This document shows, one piece after another, positions 8,040 to 17,083 of a DNA stretch of 64,000 nt (positions are counted from its first letter, which is position 1; each line of letters begins with the position of its first letter). Source of the stretch: Chelatococcus sp. (lineage in GTDB: Bacteria > Pseudomonadota > Alphaproteobacteria > Rhizobiales > Beijerinckiaceae). Location of the stretch: the NCBI GenBank assembly GCA_003248805.1, contig QFQY01000004.1:51006-115005 (forward strand), in the 5' to 3' direction. The notes under the pieces were generated by a model, which saw only the letters and a program-made list of their open reading frames with translations, was not told the origin of the DNA and ran no database searches. The position numbers were made by a program, and so were the translations under genes.

Positions 8040-11000
8040 ATGCTGTCCGCCGTCTTCGTCGATCGTCCGCGCCTCGCCATCGTCATCGCCATCGTCACGA
8101 CGATCGCGGGGCTCCTGTCGCTGTTTGCGATTCCGGTGGCGCAGTATCCCGACATCGTGCCGCCCCAGGTCTCGGTCTCGACCTTCTATCCGGGGGCCTC
8201 GGCCGATGTCGTGGATGCGACCATCGCGCAGCCGATCGAGTCCCAGGTCGTCGGCGTCGACAAGCTGATCTACATGAAGAGCGTCAGCGGCGGCGACGGC
8301 AGCTACACGCTGACGGCCTCCTTCGAGCTCGGCACCGACCCCGACATCAACACCGTCAACGTCAACAACCGGGTCCAGGTCGCGCTGTCGAAACTGCCCC
8401 AGGACGTTCAGCGCCAGGGCGTGACGGTCAAGAAGAAGTCCTCGGCGCTGCTGGGCGTGATCGCGCTGTATTCCCCGAAACGCACCCACGACCCGCTGTT
8501 CATCTCGAACTATGCGACGATCAACATCCTCGACCAGGTCAGGAGCACGCCGGGTGTCGGCGATGCGGCCCTCTGGGGCCCGCAGGACTACGCGATGCGC
8601 GCCTGGGTGCAGGTCGACAGGCTGACCGGCCTGAACCTGACGACGGGGGACATCATCGCCGCCATCCAGGCGCAGAACGTCCAGGCCGCGGTCGGGCGCA
8701 TCGGCGCGCGCCCGATCTCGGACGACCAGCAGCTCCAGCTCAACATCCAGACCAAGGGGCGGCTGACCTCCGTCGCCGAGTTCGAGAAGATCATCCTGCG
8801 CACCAACCCCGACGGCTCCGTGCTGCAATTGGGGGATGTCGCGCGGCTCGAGCTGGGCGCGGCCAATCTCGACCGTGAGACACGCTTCAACGGCGGCCCG
8901 TCGACGGTGATGGCGATCTATCAGTCGCCCGGCGCGAACGCGATCACGACGCTGAACGCGATCAAGCAGCAACTGGCCGACCTCTCCAAGACCTTCCCGG
9001 AGGACCTCGAATGGAAGGTCACCTATGACCCCACGGTCTTCGTCACCGACACGATCCACGAGGTGCGGAAGACGCTGATCGAGGCCTTCGTCCTCGTCGT
9101 CATCGTCGTCTTCCTCTTCCTCGGCAGCGCGCGGGCGACGCTCATCCCGACGCTCGCCGTGCCGGTCAGCCTGATCGGCGCCTTCATTGTCCTCAACGCC
9201 GTCGGCTATTCCGCCAACTCCGTCTCGTTGCTCGCCGTCGTGCTCGCGATCGGCATCGTCGTCGACGACGCCATCGTGGTCGTGGAGAACGTCGAGCGGG
9301 TGATGGAGGAGCATCCCGAGCTCACGCCCGGCGAGGCGACCAAGAAGGCGATGGCGGAGATCACCGCGCCCATCATCGCGATCACGCTCGTCCTGCTCTC
9401 GGTCTTCGTGCCGGTCGCCTTCATCCCCGGCATCTCGGGCGAATTGTTCCGCCAGTTCGCGGTGACGGTCGCCGTCGCCATGTTCCTGTCCGCGATCAAT
9501 GCGCTGACGCTCTCCCCGGCCTTGTGCGGCGTCCTGCTGAAGCCTCATCACGGCCCGCGCCGCGGTCCCATCGGCGCGGTGATGCGCGGCATCGACCGGG
9601 TGCGCGACGCCTATGGCAATGTCGTCGCCCGCATCGTGCGCATCTCGATCATCGGGCTCGTGATGGTCGCCGCCGCGAGCGCCGGCATTTTCGGCCTGGG
9701 CAAGACCACGCCGACGGGCTTCCTGCCGGAGGACGACCAGGGCGCCTTCTTCGTCGTGGTCCAGCTGCCGGACGGCGCTTCCGTCGCGCGCACCGCCGAC
9801 GTCATCGGGCGCGCCGAGAAGGTGCTGCAGGCGGAGGAGGCCGTCGCCGACTACACCTCGGTCATCGGCCTGAACTTCATCGACAACTATTCCCAGGCCA
9901 ACGCCGCCTTCGTGGTCGTCACCCTGAAGCCCTTCGAGGAGCGCAAGGACCGCGCGATGGGCGCCGACGCGGTCATCGCGCGGCTCGGCGCCAAGCTGCG
10001 GCAGGTCGAGGGCGGCACGGTGGTGCCGATCGCGCCGCCGCCGATCATCGGCCTCGGGACCGGCGGCGGCTTCACCTATGTGCTCAAGGACCTGCGCGGT
10101 GGCGACCCGAAGGAGCTCGCCCAGACCCTGCGCGGGCTGATGGTGGCGGCCAATCAGGAGCCCCGGCTGTCGCGCGTCTTCAGCACCTTCTCGGCCACCA
10201 GCCCGTCGATCTATCTCGATATCGACCGCAGCAAGGTGCAGGTGCTCGGCGTCAAGCTCAGCGACGTCTTCCAGAGCCTGCAGGCCGCGCTCGGCGGCTT
10301 CTACGTCAACGACATGAATCTGTTCGGCCGGACCTGGCAGGTGCAGGTCCAGGCGGAGGCTGCGGATCGCGCCAGCGTCGACGACATCTACCGGATCAAT
10401 GTCCGCAACGCGGACGGCCAGATGGTGCCGCTGCGCAGCCTGCTCGAGGTCAGGCTCGTCGTCGGCCCGCCGGCCCTGATCCGCTACAACAACCGCCGCG
10501 CCGTCACGATCCAGGGCGGGCCGGCGCCCGGCGTGTCGTCCGGACAGGCCCTTCTGGCGATGGAGGAGGTCGCCGCCCGCACCCTGCCGGCCGGCTTCGC
10601 GGGCGAGTGGACGGATACCGCCTTCCAGGAGAAGCGCGCCGAGGGCAAGACCGGCATCATCCTCGCCTTCGCGGTGCTGTTCGCCTTCCTCTTCCTGGTC
10701 GCGCTCTACGAAAGCTGGACCATCCCCGTGCCGGTCCTCCTGTCGGTCTCGATCGGCGTGCTCGGAGCCTTCGCGGGCATTCAATTGGGTGGGCTGACGC
10801 TCGATCTCTACGGCCAGATCGGCATGATCGTGCTGATCGGACTGGCCGCGAAGAACGGCATCCTGATCGTCGAGTTCGCCAAGGAGCAGAGGGAGAGGGG
10901 CGTGCCGCTGCTCGAGGCGGCGACGGAAGGCTCGCGCCTGCGTTTCCGTCCGGTGATGATGACCTCGCTGGCCTTCATCCTCGGGCTCTATCCGCTCGTC

Positions 11001-11240
11001 GTGGCCACGGGTGCGTCGGAACTCGCGCGGCGCAATGTCGGCACCCCGGTCTTCGGCGGCATGATCCTGGCGTCCTTCATCGGCATCTTCGCCATCCCGC
11101 CGCTCTATGTCGTGTTCCAGGCCATTCGCGAGCGGGTGAAGGGGTTCCTCGGCGGCGGAAAGCCGGGGGGCGGCGCGGGGGCCGGGTCTGCGCAGCCCGG
11201 GCATGGCGAGGCGGAGACGGCGCCGGCGGCCAAGGACTGA
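8040..11240 (+). CDS. HAE1-type RND multidrug efflux permease
   Basis: A 1066-residue inner-membrane pump of the AcrB/MexB type, of normal length for the family. Proton-relay residues are present: adjacent Asp409 and Asp410 in TM4 ([14 protein letters not shown]) and Lys938 in TM10 ([16 protein letters not shown]). The N-terminus ([14 protein letters not shown]) and two large periplasmic loops are typical. It exports hydrophobic drugs, dyes or solvents by proton antiport. The C-terminus ends in a Gly-rich tail. The antisense strand is open over the whole gene, but that is a high-GC shadow. Co-transcribed with the adaptor; substrates unknown. Confidence 0.95.
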   Translation: MLSAVFVDRPRLAIVIAIVTTIAGLLSLFAIPVAQYPDIVPPQVSVSTFYPGASADVVDATIAQPIESQVVGVDKLIYMKSVSGGDGSYTLTASFELGTDPDINTVNVNNRVQVALSKLPQDVQRQGVTVKKKSSALLGVIALYSPKRTHDPLFISNYATINILDQVRSTPGVGDAALWGPQDYAMRAWVQVDRLTGLNLTTGDIIAAIQAQNVQAAVGRIGARPISDDQQLQLNIQTKGRLTSVAEFEKIILRTNPDGSVLQLGDVARLELGAANLDRETRFNGGPSTVMAIYQSPGANAITTLNAIKQQLADLSKTFPEDLEWKVTYDPTVFVTDTIHEVRKTLIEAFVLVVIVVFLFLGSARATLIPTLAVPVSLIGAFIVLNAVGYSANSVSLLAVVLAIGIVVDDAIVVVENVERVMEEHPELTPGEATKKAMAEITAPIIAITLVLLSVFVPVAFIPGISGELFRQFAVTVAVAMFLSAINALTLSPALCGVLLKPHHGPRRGPIGAVMRGIDRVRDAYGNVVARIVRISIIGLVMVAAASAGIFGLGKTTPTGFLPEDDQGAFFVVVQLPDGASVARTADVIGRAEKVLQAEEAVADYTSVIGLNFIDNYSQANAAFVVVTLKPFEERKDRAMGADAVIARLGAKLRQVEGGTVVPIAPPPIIGLGTGGGFTYVLKDLRGGDPKELAQTLRGLMVAANQEPRLSRVFSTFSATSPSIYLDIDRSKVQVLGVKLSDVFQSLQAALGGFYVNDMNLFGRTWQVQVQAEAADRASVDDIYRINVRNADGQMVPLRSLLEVRLVVGPPALIRYNNRRAVTIQGGPAPGVSSGQALLAMEEVAARTLPAGFAGEWTDTAFQEKRAEGKTGIILAFAVLFAFLFLVALYESWTIPVPVLLSVSIGVLGAFAGIQLGGLTLDLYGQIGMIVLIGLAAKNGILIVEFAKEQRERGVPLLEAATEGSRLRFRPVMMTSLAFILGLYPLVVATGASELARRNVGTPVFGGMILASFIGIFAIPPLYVVFQAIRERVKGFLGGGKPGGGAGAGSAQPGHGEAETAPAAKD

Positions 11241-11362
11241 GACCGCCGGCCGGCTGTCCGTAATCATCAAGCGCGCCGTCCCTCGAAGGGGCAGATTCGG
11301 ACCGATGGTGGCACGATGACGAATCGTCGCCGATCGGTCTCGAAGCCCATGGAGAGTCCGGC

Positions 11363-11872
11363 ATGGAAACGACGAAGGACAAGGCCGGCGCGGCCTCGGT
11401 GACGAAGCTCGGCGACGAGACCTTCATGACGGCCGACGATCTGCGCGAATACATGACCGAGATGCAGATGGCGCGCGCCTCGAAGGAACTCGGCGCCATG
11501 AGCAGCGCCGACAAGGCGCGGCAGGACCTCGTCAAGGCGCTGTCGGCCCCGCTGGACCTGACGCCGGATCGGCTGAAGGAGATCGCCGAGCGCCTGATGA
11601 GCAAATTGCGGACGGCGGCGCAGGGCGGCGAGACCGAGATTCTGGTGATGCGCTTTCCCGTGGCGCTCTGCTCCGATCACGGCCGGGCGATCAACAACGG
11701 CGACGAGGATTGGCCGGAGACGCTGACGGGCCGCCCGCGCCAGGCCTACGAGCTCTGGCGCGATCGGCTGCGGCCCGCGGGCTACCGGCTGAAGGCGATG
11801 ATCATCGAGTGGCCGGGCGGCATGCCGGGCGATGTCGGCTTCTTCCTCGCCTGGGGCGGGAAGAAGCCCTGA
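11363..11872 (+). CDS. conserved protein of unknown function next to PPK2
   Basis: A 169-residue soluble protein without signal peptide or membrane segment. The N-terminal half is helical and charged (ADDLREYMTEMQ, ARQDLVKALSAPL). The C-terminal half holds a compact motif set, ILVMRFPVALCSDHGRAINN, then WPETLTG and YRLKAMIIEWPGGMPGDVG. From memory, similar proteins occur in other Hyphomicrobiales, but I can name no function. GGAGAG precedes the ATG. It sits between the RND pump and PPK2, 60 bases before the latter, suggesting a shared transcript. Confidence 0.75.
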   Translation: METTKDKAGAASVTKLGDETFMTADDLREYMTEMQMARASKELGAMSSADKARQDLVKALSAPLDLTPDRLKEIAERLMSKLRTAAQGGETEILVMRFPVALCSDHGRAINNGDEDWPETLTGRPRQAYELWRDRLRPAGYRLKAMIIEWPGGMPGDVGFFLAWGGKKP

Positions 11873-11932
11873 GGTTTCGGCTCTTTCCCGCCGTTGGTTT
11901 TCGATGCAGGTGCCGAACCGGAGGACAGGCAG

Positions 11933-12775
11933 GTGGGCTCACGACACGACGCCAAGGGCAAGTCGCGCGAGGACGATGCCTCCGAGGCGACGAAGCCGAA
12001 AAAGATGAAGCGCAAGGACTTCGAGCGCGAGCTGGCCAAGCTCCAGGTCGAGCTCGTCCGCATGCAGACCTGGGTCCAGGCGACCGGCGCCAAGGTCGTC
12101 GTCGTGTTCGAGGGGCGCGACACGGCCGGCAAGGGCGGTGTCATCAGTCGGATCACCCAGCGCGTGAGCCCGCGCGTCTTCCGGCACATCGCCTTGCCCG
12201 CCCCGACGGAGCGGGAAAAGACGCAGCTCTACATCCAGCGCTACATGGCGCATTTCCCGGCCGGCGGCGAGATCGCCCTGTTCGATCGCTCCTGGTACAA
12301 CCGGGCCGGCGTCGAGCGGATCATGGGCTTCTGCACCAAGGAGCAATATGAGCGCTTCATACGCCTCGTCTGCCCGGTCGAGCGTGAACTGGTCCGCAAT
12401 GGCTTCATCCTGCTGAAGTATTTCCTCGACGTCAGTCAGGACGAGCAGCGCCGCAGGTTCACCGCGCGCATCGAGGACCCGGTCAAGCACTGGAAGCTGA
12501 GCCCGATGGACACCGAATCGGTGCGCCTGTGGTGGGACTACACGAAGGCCTATCAGGACATGCTGCGCGATACCGACACGCCCGAATGTCCCTGGTATCT
12601 CGTCCGCGCCGACAACAAGCGGCAGGCGCGGCTGAACCTCATCGCGCATATGCTCGAGCAGATCCCGTACAAGAAGGTCAAGATCGATCTCCCCGACGTG
12701 CCGGACGCCCAACCCCGGCCGAAGGGCGCCGATGCCAGGCTCGAGGCGGCCCATGTCGTGCCGGAGATCTACTGA
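11933..12775 (+). CDS. ppk2: polyphosphate kinase 2 family protein
   Basis: A 280-residue PPK2-family enzyme that transfers phosphate between polyphosphate and a nucleotide. The Walker A loop is G61-R-D-T-A-G-K-G-G69 and the Walker B/lid region is ALFDRSWYNRAGVERIMGFC (D118, R119), both as in one-domain PPK2. Whether it favours ADP or GDP, or phosphorylates NMPs, cannot be read from sequence. The start is taken as the GTG at 11933 because GGAGGA lies seven bases before it; a TTG 39 bases upstream lacks one. A charged N-terminal extension (about 28 residues) precedes the core. Neighbourhood with CYTH-CHAD suggests a polyphosphate theme. Confidence 0.93.
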   Translation: MGSRHDAKGKSREDDASEATKPKKMKRKDFERELAKLQVELVRMQTWVQATGAKVVVVFEGRDTAGKGGVISRITQRVSPRVFRHIALPAPTEREKTQLYIQRYMAHFPAGGEIALFDRSWYNRAGVERIMGFCTKEQYERFIRLVCPVERELVRNGFILLKYFLDVSQDEQRRRFTARIEDPVKHWKLSPMDTESVRLWWDYTKAYQDMLRDTDTPECPWYLVRADNKRQARLNLIAHMLEQIPYKKVKIDLPDVPDAQPRPKGADARLEAAHVVPEIY

Positions 12776-12918
12776 CGGTCGCGCCCGGGGCACGAGGGAG
12801 GCGGGCGCGTGGCGCGAAATGCCAAGCGTCGCCGATGGCCGCCGTGCAGGATGACGCCGTGCGTGGCCGGGCAGTCCCAGGCCGGCCGGGAGATGCGGTT
12901 TCCCGAAAGGAGCGTCCC

Positions 12919-13191
12919 ATGTTGCGCAAAACGGCTCTTCGACTGGCTGCTGCGATCTTCGCCGCGGCGGCCGGCTTGCCTGGCCTGGGCGGTGCGCCGG
13001 CCGAGGCCTGCAACCGCATCGACGGCTGCAACTGGGAAACGATCAACCAGAACCGGGACATGATGGCGAGCGGACGCATGGACGACGCGATGCGCACCGG
13101 GCAGGACAATATCGCGGCCTTCCGTGAGCTGCTCCGGCGCGAGCAGGAATACCGGGCATGGCAGCAGGGGGCCGCTCCGCCCCGGCGCTGA
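12919..13191 (+). CDS. small secreted protein of unknown function
   Basis: A 90-residue protein with a clear signal peptide (basic LRKTALR, hydrophobic AAAIFAAAAGLPGL, probable cut near AEA). The mature part is about 58 residues, with two cysteines close together (EACNRIDGCNW), then a charged helical region (REQEYRAWQQG) ending in prolines. AAGGAG precedes the ATG with good spacing, which supports it being real. It lies 143 bases after PPK2 and converges with the AI-2E gene 15 bases away. Family not recognised. Confidence 0.6.
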   Translation: MLRKTALRLAAAIFAAAAGLPGLGGAPAEACNRIDGCNWETINQNRDMMASGRMDDAMRTGQDNIAAFRELLRREQEYRAWQQGAAPPRR

Positions 13192-13206
13192 GCCGCGCGG
13201 GGGGAT

Positions 13207-14283
13207 TTACGGCTCCTCGTCCTCGCGCAGCCATTCGGTGAAGAGAACATGACCGACCGCGAGGATCACCGGCCCCGTGAAGAGGCCGACCATCCCGTCG
13301 ACGACCAGGCCCCCGATCACGCCGATCAGGATCAGCGGCATCGGCACATCCAGCCCTCGCGCGAGCATGAACGGCCGGAGCAGGTTGTCGCTCATGCCCG
13401 CGAGCCCCGTCCAGATCGCGAAGGTGACGGCCGTCGCGGTCGGCTCGTGCAGGAAGACGTAGACGATCGCCGGCAGGGTCAGCAGCAGGACGGGGATCTG
13501 GAGGATGCCCATCACGAGCGCGAGGAGGGAGAGCGCGCCCGCGAAGGAGAGCCCCACCGCGAAGAAGCCGATGCCGACCAGCACCGCCTGGACGAAGGCG
13601 ACGCCGACGATGCCCTGCACGACGGCTCGGACGGTCGAGGCGGTCAGGCTGACGAGCAGCCTGGCGCGCGGCCTGTCTCCGGTGACGCGCAGCGTCAGCG
13701 CGGAGGCGAAGCGCTGGGCCTGGGCGCTATGGGCGAGCAGCACCGAGGCCAGGATCAGCGAGGCCAGCGCCGTGGCGAGGCCGCCGGCCAGCCCGGACGC
13801 GAAGCTCCGCAGCCAGTCCGCGCCATGGATGATCTGTGGGCGGTATTGCTGGATCGCGGCCGGCATGTCGATCATCGCCGCGGTCCAGCGTTCGCGCAGG
13901 CCCTTCCCGATCAGCGGGATTCGGTCGATCCAGCCGGGCGGCTCGGGCAGCGTCAGGCCGTGCTCGCTGACATAGGCGACGACGCGCAGGGCCGAACGGA
14001 CGAGGGAATCGGTAGCGTACAGGATCGGCCCCAGCACGAGCAGGGTCCCCGCGACGCCGATGACGAGCGCAGAGGTCACGTTGCCGATGCCGCGATGGCG
14101 CCTCAGCCAGACATGCAGCGGATTCAGCATGACGGCGATCAGGACGGTCCACAGCAGCATCCCCATGAAGGGGCGCGCGATGCGGTAGCAGGCATAGGCG
14201 AGGATCGCGACGAGACCCAGCCGCAGCGTGATGTCGATCACGACATGGGCGGTCAGGGCGTGCCGGTCTCTGGGTGTCCTCAT
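13207..14283 (-). CDS. AI-2E family transporter (PerM-like permease)
   Basis: A 358-residue inner-membrane protein with about eight hydrophobic segments in the AI-2E/PerM arrangement: an N-terminal helix pair (LRLGLVAILAYACYRIARPF, LWTVLIAVML), a soluble middle region, and a C-terminal block with LLALVMGILQIPVLLL and the conserved LILIGVIGGLVVDGMVGLFTGPVILAV end. The family exports small molecules or acts as an antiporter; autoinducer-2 export is only one member's role. The ATG at 14283 has GGAG upstream; a longer open frame to 14346 lacks support. Divergent from the porin-like gene. Confidence 0.88.
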   Translation of the reverse strand: MRTPRDRHALTAHVVIDITLRLGLVAILAYACYRIARPFMGMLLWTVLIAVMLNPLHVWLRRHRGIGNVTSALVIGVAGTLLVLGPILYATDSLVRSALRVVAYVSEHGLTLPEPPGWIDRIPLIGKGLRERWTAAMIDMPAAIQQYRPQIIHGADWLRSFASGLAGGLATALASLILASVLLAHSAQAQRFASALTLRVTGDRPRARLLVSLTASTVRAVVQGIVGVAFVQAVLVGIGFFAVGLSFAGALSLLALVMGILQIPVLLLTLPAIVYVFLHEPTATAVTFAIWTGLAGMSDNLLRPFMLARGLDVPMPLILIGVIGGLVVDGMVGLFTGPVILAVGHVLFTEWLREDEEP

Positions 14284-14470
14284 CGCCCCGTCTCCGTCCC
14301 GCCTGCCTCGGCGGGCATCGCCGATGCCGCCGCGCGGGTCGCACATCGGCTTCTCGCCTACCGTGCCCCGGCGGCGGCGGCTTGACCGATTGCGCCATTC
14401 GGGCGAGCCGGGAGCGGTTCCGATTTCCTGGATGGCGTCCGCGCGGTCCTCGCCCTAGCCTGACGACCTG

Positions 14471-15814
14471 ATGTTCAGCCACCTCGCTCCGCTTGCCACC
14501 ATCCGGGCTTCCGTCATGTCGCGTCGCGGCGGCCATCCCGCTCGCGTGCCTGCGGCGCGGGAGGCGTGGGCGCCGGCGCTTTTGGCGGGGCTTCTGCCGC
14601 TGCTCGTCGCGGCGGAGGCGGCGGGCGCGCCGCGCCCGCCGCGCTTCGTGCTGGCCTGCCAGCTGCCGGACTCGACACCCCTCCCGCTCCTGCCATCGGC
14701 CAGACAGGGCGGCGGGGCCGCGGCCTCCGACAGTGACGACGATGATGACGACGATGACGACGACGCGGATTCGGGCGGCATCCGGCCGCCGGGGCTGGAC
14801 GCCTGCGTCAGGATCTCGGGAACGGTCAACCAGGGGCTGCAGCGCGACTGGTACCGGGCCGGCGTCCAGGCGAAGGCGACCGGGCAGGTGCCGAAACCCG
14901 TGACCAGCTTTCCCCTGACGGCGAGCTTCAGGATCGAGAGCGGCTCCGTGCTGGGGAACGGCGATGCGCTTCTGACCGCCTTCGAGTTCGAGACGACCAC
15001 CGACACCAGCGGCAGCCAGAGCACCACGCTGACCGAGGCGAGCGCGACGATCGGCCCCTGGACCTTCGGCTTCACCGATTCCCGCTTCGATTTCTGGACC
15101 GGCGAGGATTTCGTCTTCGTGGCGCGCATCCCCAGCCGGACCGTCAACCTGTTCGCTTTCGAGGGGGCGCTCAGTGATCCGCTCCGCCTGTCGCTATCTC
15201 TCGAGGACACCCGCCAGGATCAGCCGCAGGGCTCTGTTCCGAGCCTGGGGCGGCGCTATCCCGACGGCGTGGCCCGGCTCGTCTACGAGACGGATGCGCT
15301 GACCGTCCACGGCGCGCTGGCGCTCCGCGAGGTTCCGGGCGCGAACGGCGCCGGGACGCGGCTGGGCCGCGCCGCCCTCCTCGGGCTGAGCTGGACGACG
15401 GAGATCGTCGGGCACGAGCTGCGCCTCTCGGGCCAGGTCGCGGGCGCGGTCGACGCCGCGCCCTATATCGGCTCGCAGCTCGACCGCCGCACGAGCCTGC
15501 CGCTGCTGCTGCCGGACGAGGGGACGCGCGGATGGTCCGCGGTCGCCTCGGTCGGGTGGGACTGGAGCGAGCTCTGGTCGAGCAACGCCTATGTCAGCCG
15601 CTATCGCCTGTCTCTGACGGGAAACGGGCAGTCCGCCACGGTCGCGATCGACCGCTTCGCCGCCAATCTGCTCTGGCAGCCGCTCGATGGGCTCAAGACC
15701 GGCATCGAGCTCTCCGTGGCACTCCAGCGTGCGAATCTCGCGGGACGCACCGGGGCCCTGGCGCTCGCCGGCCGGCAAAGCTCGCTCCAGGCTTTCATCG
15801 AGCGCAGCTTTTGA
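14471..15814 (+). CDS. putative outer-membrane porin with a ten-Asp run
   Basis: Up to 447 residues. An N-terminal export region (PALLAGLLPLLVAAEAAGA) is followed by a segment starting FVLACQLP and, after a linker, DACVRISGTV. This pair of cysteines and the C-[VL]-x-I-[SG]-G pattern recall the N-terminus of alphaproteobacterial Porin_2 proteins. The rest is amphipathic beta-strand sequence ending in a terminal Phe (FIERSF), the usual signal for beta-barrel insertion. Unusually, the linker holds ten consecutive aspartates (residues 89-98) coded by mixed GAC/GAT. The start is uncertain: the in-frame ATG at 14516 is equally possible. Porin function is inferred, and similarity to Porin_2 is weak. 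Confidence 0.65.
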   Translation: MFSHLAPLATIRASVMSRRGGHPARVPAAREAWAPALLAGLLPLLVAAEAAGAPRPPRFVLACQLPDSTPLPLLPSARQGGGAAASDSDDDDDDDDDDADSGGIRPPGLDACVRISGTVNQGLQRDWYRAGVQAKATGQVPKPVTSFPLTASFRIESGSVLGNGDALLTAFEFETTTDTSGSQSTTLTEASATIGPWTFGFTDSRFDFWTGEDFVFVARIPSRTVNLFAFEGALSDPLRLSLSLEDTRQDQPQGSVPSLGRRYPDGVARLVYETDALTVHGALALREVPGANGAGTRLGRAALLGLSWTTEIVGHELRLSGQVAGAVDAAPYIGSQLDRRTSLPLLLPDEGTRGWSAVASVGWDWSELWSSNAYVSRYRLSLTGNGQSATVAIDRFAANLLWQPLDGLKTGIELSVALQRANLAGRTGALALAGRQSSLQAFIERSF

Positions 15815-15925
15815 CGGAGATCCGTCGCATTTGACGGGTGCAGGCGATGGATTTTCAGGGGACGCCGTGAAGCATGGACATCGTGACGGGCCGGCTCCGT
15901 CGCGGGTCCGGGGGGACATGGTCGA

Positions 15926-16456
15926 ATGAAATCCGTTCTCGCGCTGACGATGTCGCTGCTCCTGGCGGCGCCGCAACTCGCCGTCGCGGCGGGGGGTGGG
16001 CAGCCTCCGGCCGGCCGGTATGGGGAGGACGGAGCCTCGCCACGGATCCTGTTCGCTCAGCAGGGCGTCTTCCAGGCCGGGCCGCCGAGCCCTTCCGTCA
16101 GCGTCGACCGGCCCGTTCCGACACCGCGTGGTGTCTACCGCGCCGGTCCGTCCTCGGCATCGGGCATGAACCGTCCGGGCCGGCCGCCCGTTGCGGGCGC
16201 ATACGCTCCCGGCCGGCCGCTCCCGCCCGGCACATGGGCGACGCCGCCGGCGGGGCGGCCGCCGCCGCCCGGCGGCTGGGCCCGGCCGCGCTCCTACTGG
16301 TGGCGTCCGGGCGCGGCCATCGCGGCCGGCGTGGCCATGGGCGTGGTGGCGGCGTCGATCGCCGAGCGCTGGGCCGGGCCGCCGCCCGGCCCCGGCTATT
16401 GCTGGTTCCACACGGATATCGGCCGCAGCAACGGCTTCTGGGATGTCTGCCCGTAG
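15926..16456 (+). CDS. secreted proline-rich protein with a glycine/alanine membrane segment
   Basis: A 176-residue protein with a signal peptide (SVLALTMSLLLAAPQLAVA). A long Pro/Gly/Arg-rich region (about 25-128) has recurring PGRPP/PPPGG units, followed by one hydrophobic segment (AAIAAGVAMGVVAASIA). It closes with GPGYCWFHTDIGRSNGFWDVCP. That final C-x(n)-C module resembles ends of unnamed secreted proteins in related genomes as I remember them. GGGGGA precedes the ATG. No enzyme motif is visible; an envelope-associated structural role is only a guess. Confidence 0.65.
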   Translation: MKSVLALTMSLLLAAPQLAVAAGGGQPPAGRYGEDGASPRILFAQQGVFQAGPPSPSVSVDRPVPTPRGVYRAGPSSASGMNRPGRPPVAGAYAPGRPLPPGTWATPPAGRPPPPGGWARPRSYWWRPGAAIAAGVAMGVVAASIAERWAGPPPGPGYCWFHTDIGRSNGFWDVCP

Positions 16457-16487
16457 ACGCGCGGGCCGCCCGCACACCGTTCGATCC

Positions 16488-16590
16488 TAGAGCATCGGAC
16501 CGAATATCGCGTTCGGTCCGATGCTCTACGCCTTTGATTCTGCATCGGCTTTTCCGAAAACCGCATTCCACTTTTCGGGCCGATGCTCTA
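16488..16590. repeat. intergenic palindromic repeat (TAGAGCATCGG family)
   Basis: TAGAGCATCGGACCGAA (16488-16504) is followed, after seven bases, by its exact inverse (16512-16528). A third, degenerate copy of the arm ends at 16590. The perfect 17-bp stem lies between two convergent genes and could end transcription both ways, though it lacks a T tract. The last three bases of the element form the stop codon (TAG on the minus strand) of the HIUase-like gene. Confidence 0.85.
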
Positions 16591-16947
16591 CACGCCGCGA
16601 AACAGCATCAGGCCGAAAGGCGTGAACTTCAGCGGCAGATGCAGGTGCTCTGCCCCGCCCGCGAGCCGGAATCGGAAGGGGGCCGTGTCGAGAAAGGTCG
16701 CCGTGCCGGAGCGGCCGTAATAGGCGCCGATCGCGAAACGCGCCTCGTAGAGGCCGGGCGACAGGCCGGCCCCCGTCCGGATCGCGTGGTCGAAATGGCC
16801 GTCCGGGGCGATGACCCCCTCCGCGACCGGAATCGCCTCCGCCCCCTCGACTCGCAGCAGGGCGACCGACAACCCGGCCGCTGCCTCGCCCGCGGCGATG
16901 TCGACGGCGTGGATGGAAACGCCGCCCGGGCCGTTGGGATAGGTCAT
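16588..16947 (-). CDS. transthyretin-like / 5-hydroxyisourate hydrolase-like protein, divergent
   Basis: A 119-residue protein of the size and fold order of HIUase, which opens 5-hydroxyisourate in urate breakdown. The first strand SIHAVDIAAGEAAAGLSVALL matches the family's T-H-V-L-D-x-x-x-G-x-P-A pattern with the His kept, and the end EHLHLPLKFTPFGLMLFRGV matches H-Y-H-x-P-L-L-x-S-P-x-x-x-x-Y-R-G-S. But the C-terminal catalytic tetrapeptide YRGS is FRGV here, and the T-[ND]-x-x-G-R arginine region reads APDGHF. Activity is therefore doubtful. The stop codon lies in the adjoining repeat. It is divergent from GntR across a palindromic operator. The homology is likely, the function uncertain. 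Confidence 0.7.
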   Translation of the reverse strand: MTYPNGPGGVSIHAVDIAAGEAAAGLSVALLRVEGAEAIPVAEGVIAPDGHFDHAIRTGAGLSPGLYEARFAIGAYYGRSGTATFLDTAPFRFRLAGGAEHLHLPLKFTPFGLMLFRGV

Positions 16948-17029
16948 GCTGCGCTCCGCTGGAGAAGGTCGGCCCGAAATATGCTCCCGGTCATGCCGGG
17001 CGGCCAGCCCTGCCGGTGAATTGGTCTCC

Positions 17030-17041
17030 CTTGTATACAAG
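17030..17041. promoter_or_regulatory. GntR-type operator CTTGTATACAAG
   Basis: A perfect 12-bp palindrome lies 43 bases before the GntR start codon and 83 bases before the divergent HIUase-like start. Short T-x-G-T-x(n)-A-C-x-A palindromes like this are the usual sites of FadR/FCD-subfamily GntR repressors. Its place in the shared promoter predicts control of both genes and of the downstream ABC transporter. Binding is inferred. Confidence 0.6.
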
Positions 17042-17083
17042 CGCTCAGAAAATCGGCACCGCGACGCGCGAAGTGAACACGTC

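Noticed and set aside
7887..11270. 1127-codon open frame on the minus strand opposite the RND genes
   Set aside because: Its product is rich in Arg, His, Asp and Gly without any domain, and the plus strand holds an intact HAE1 pump with all key residues. It is a high-GC shadow.
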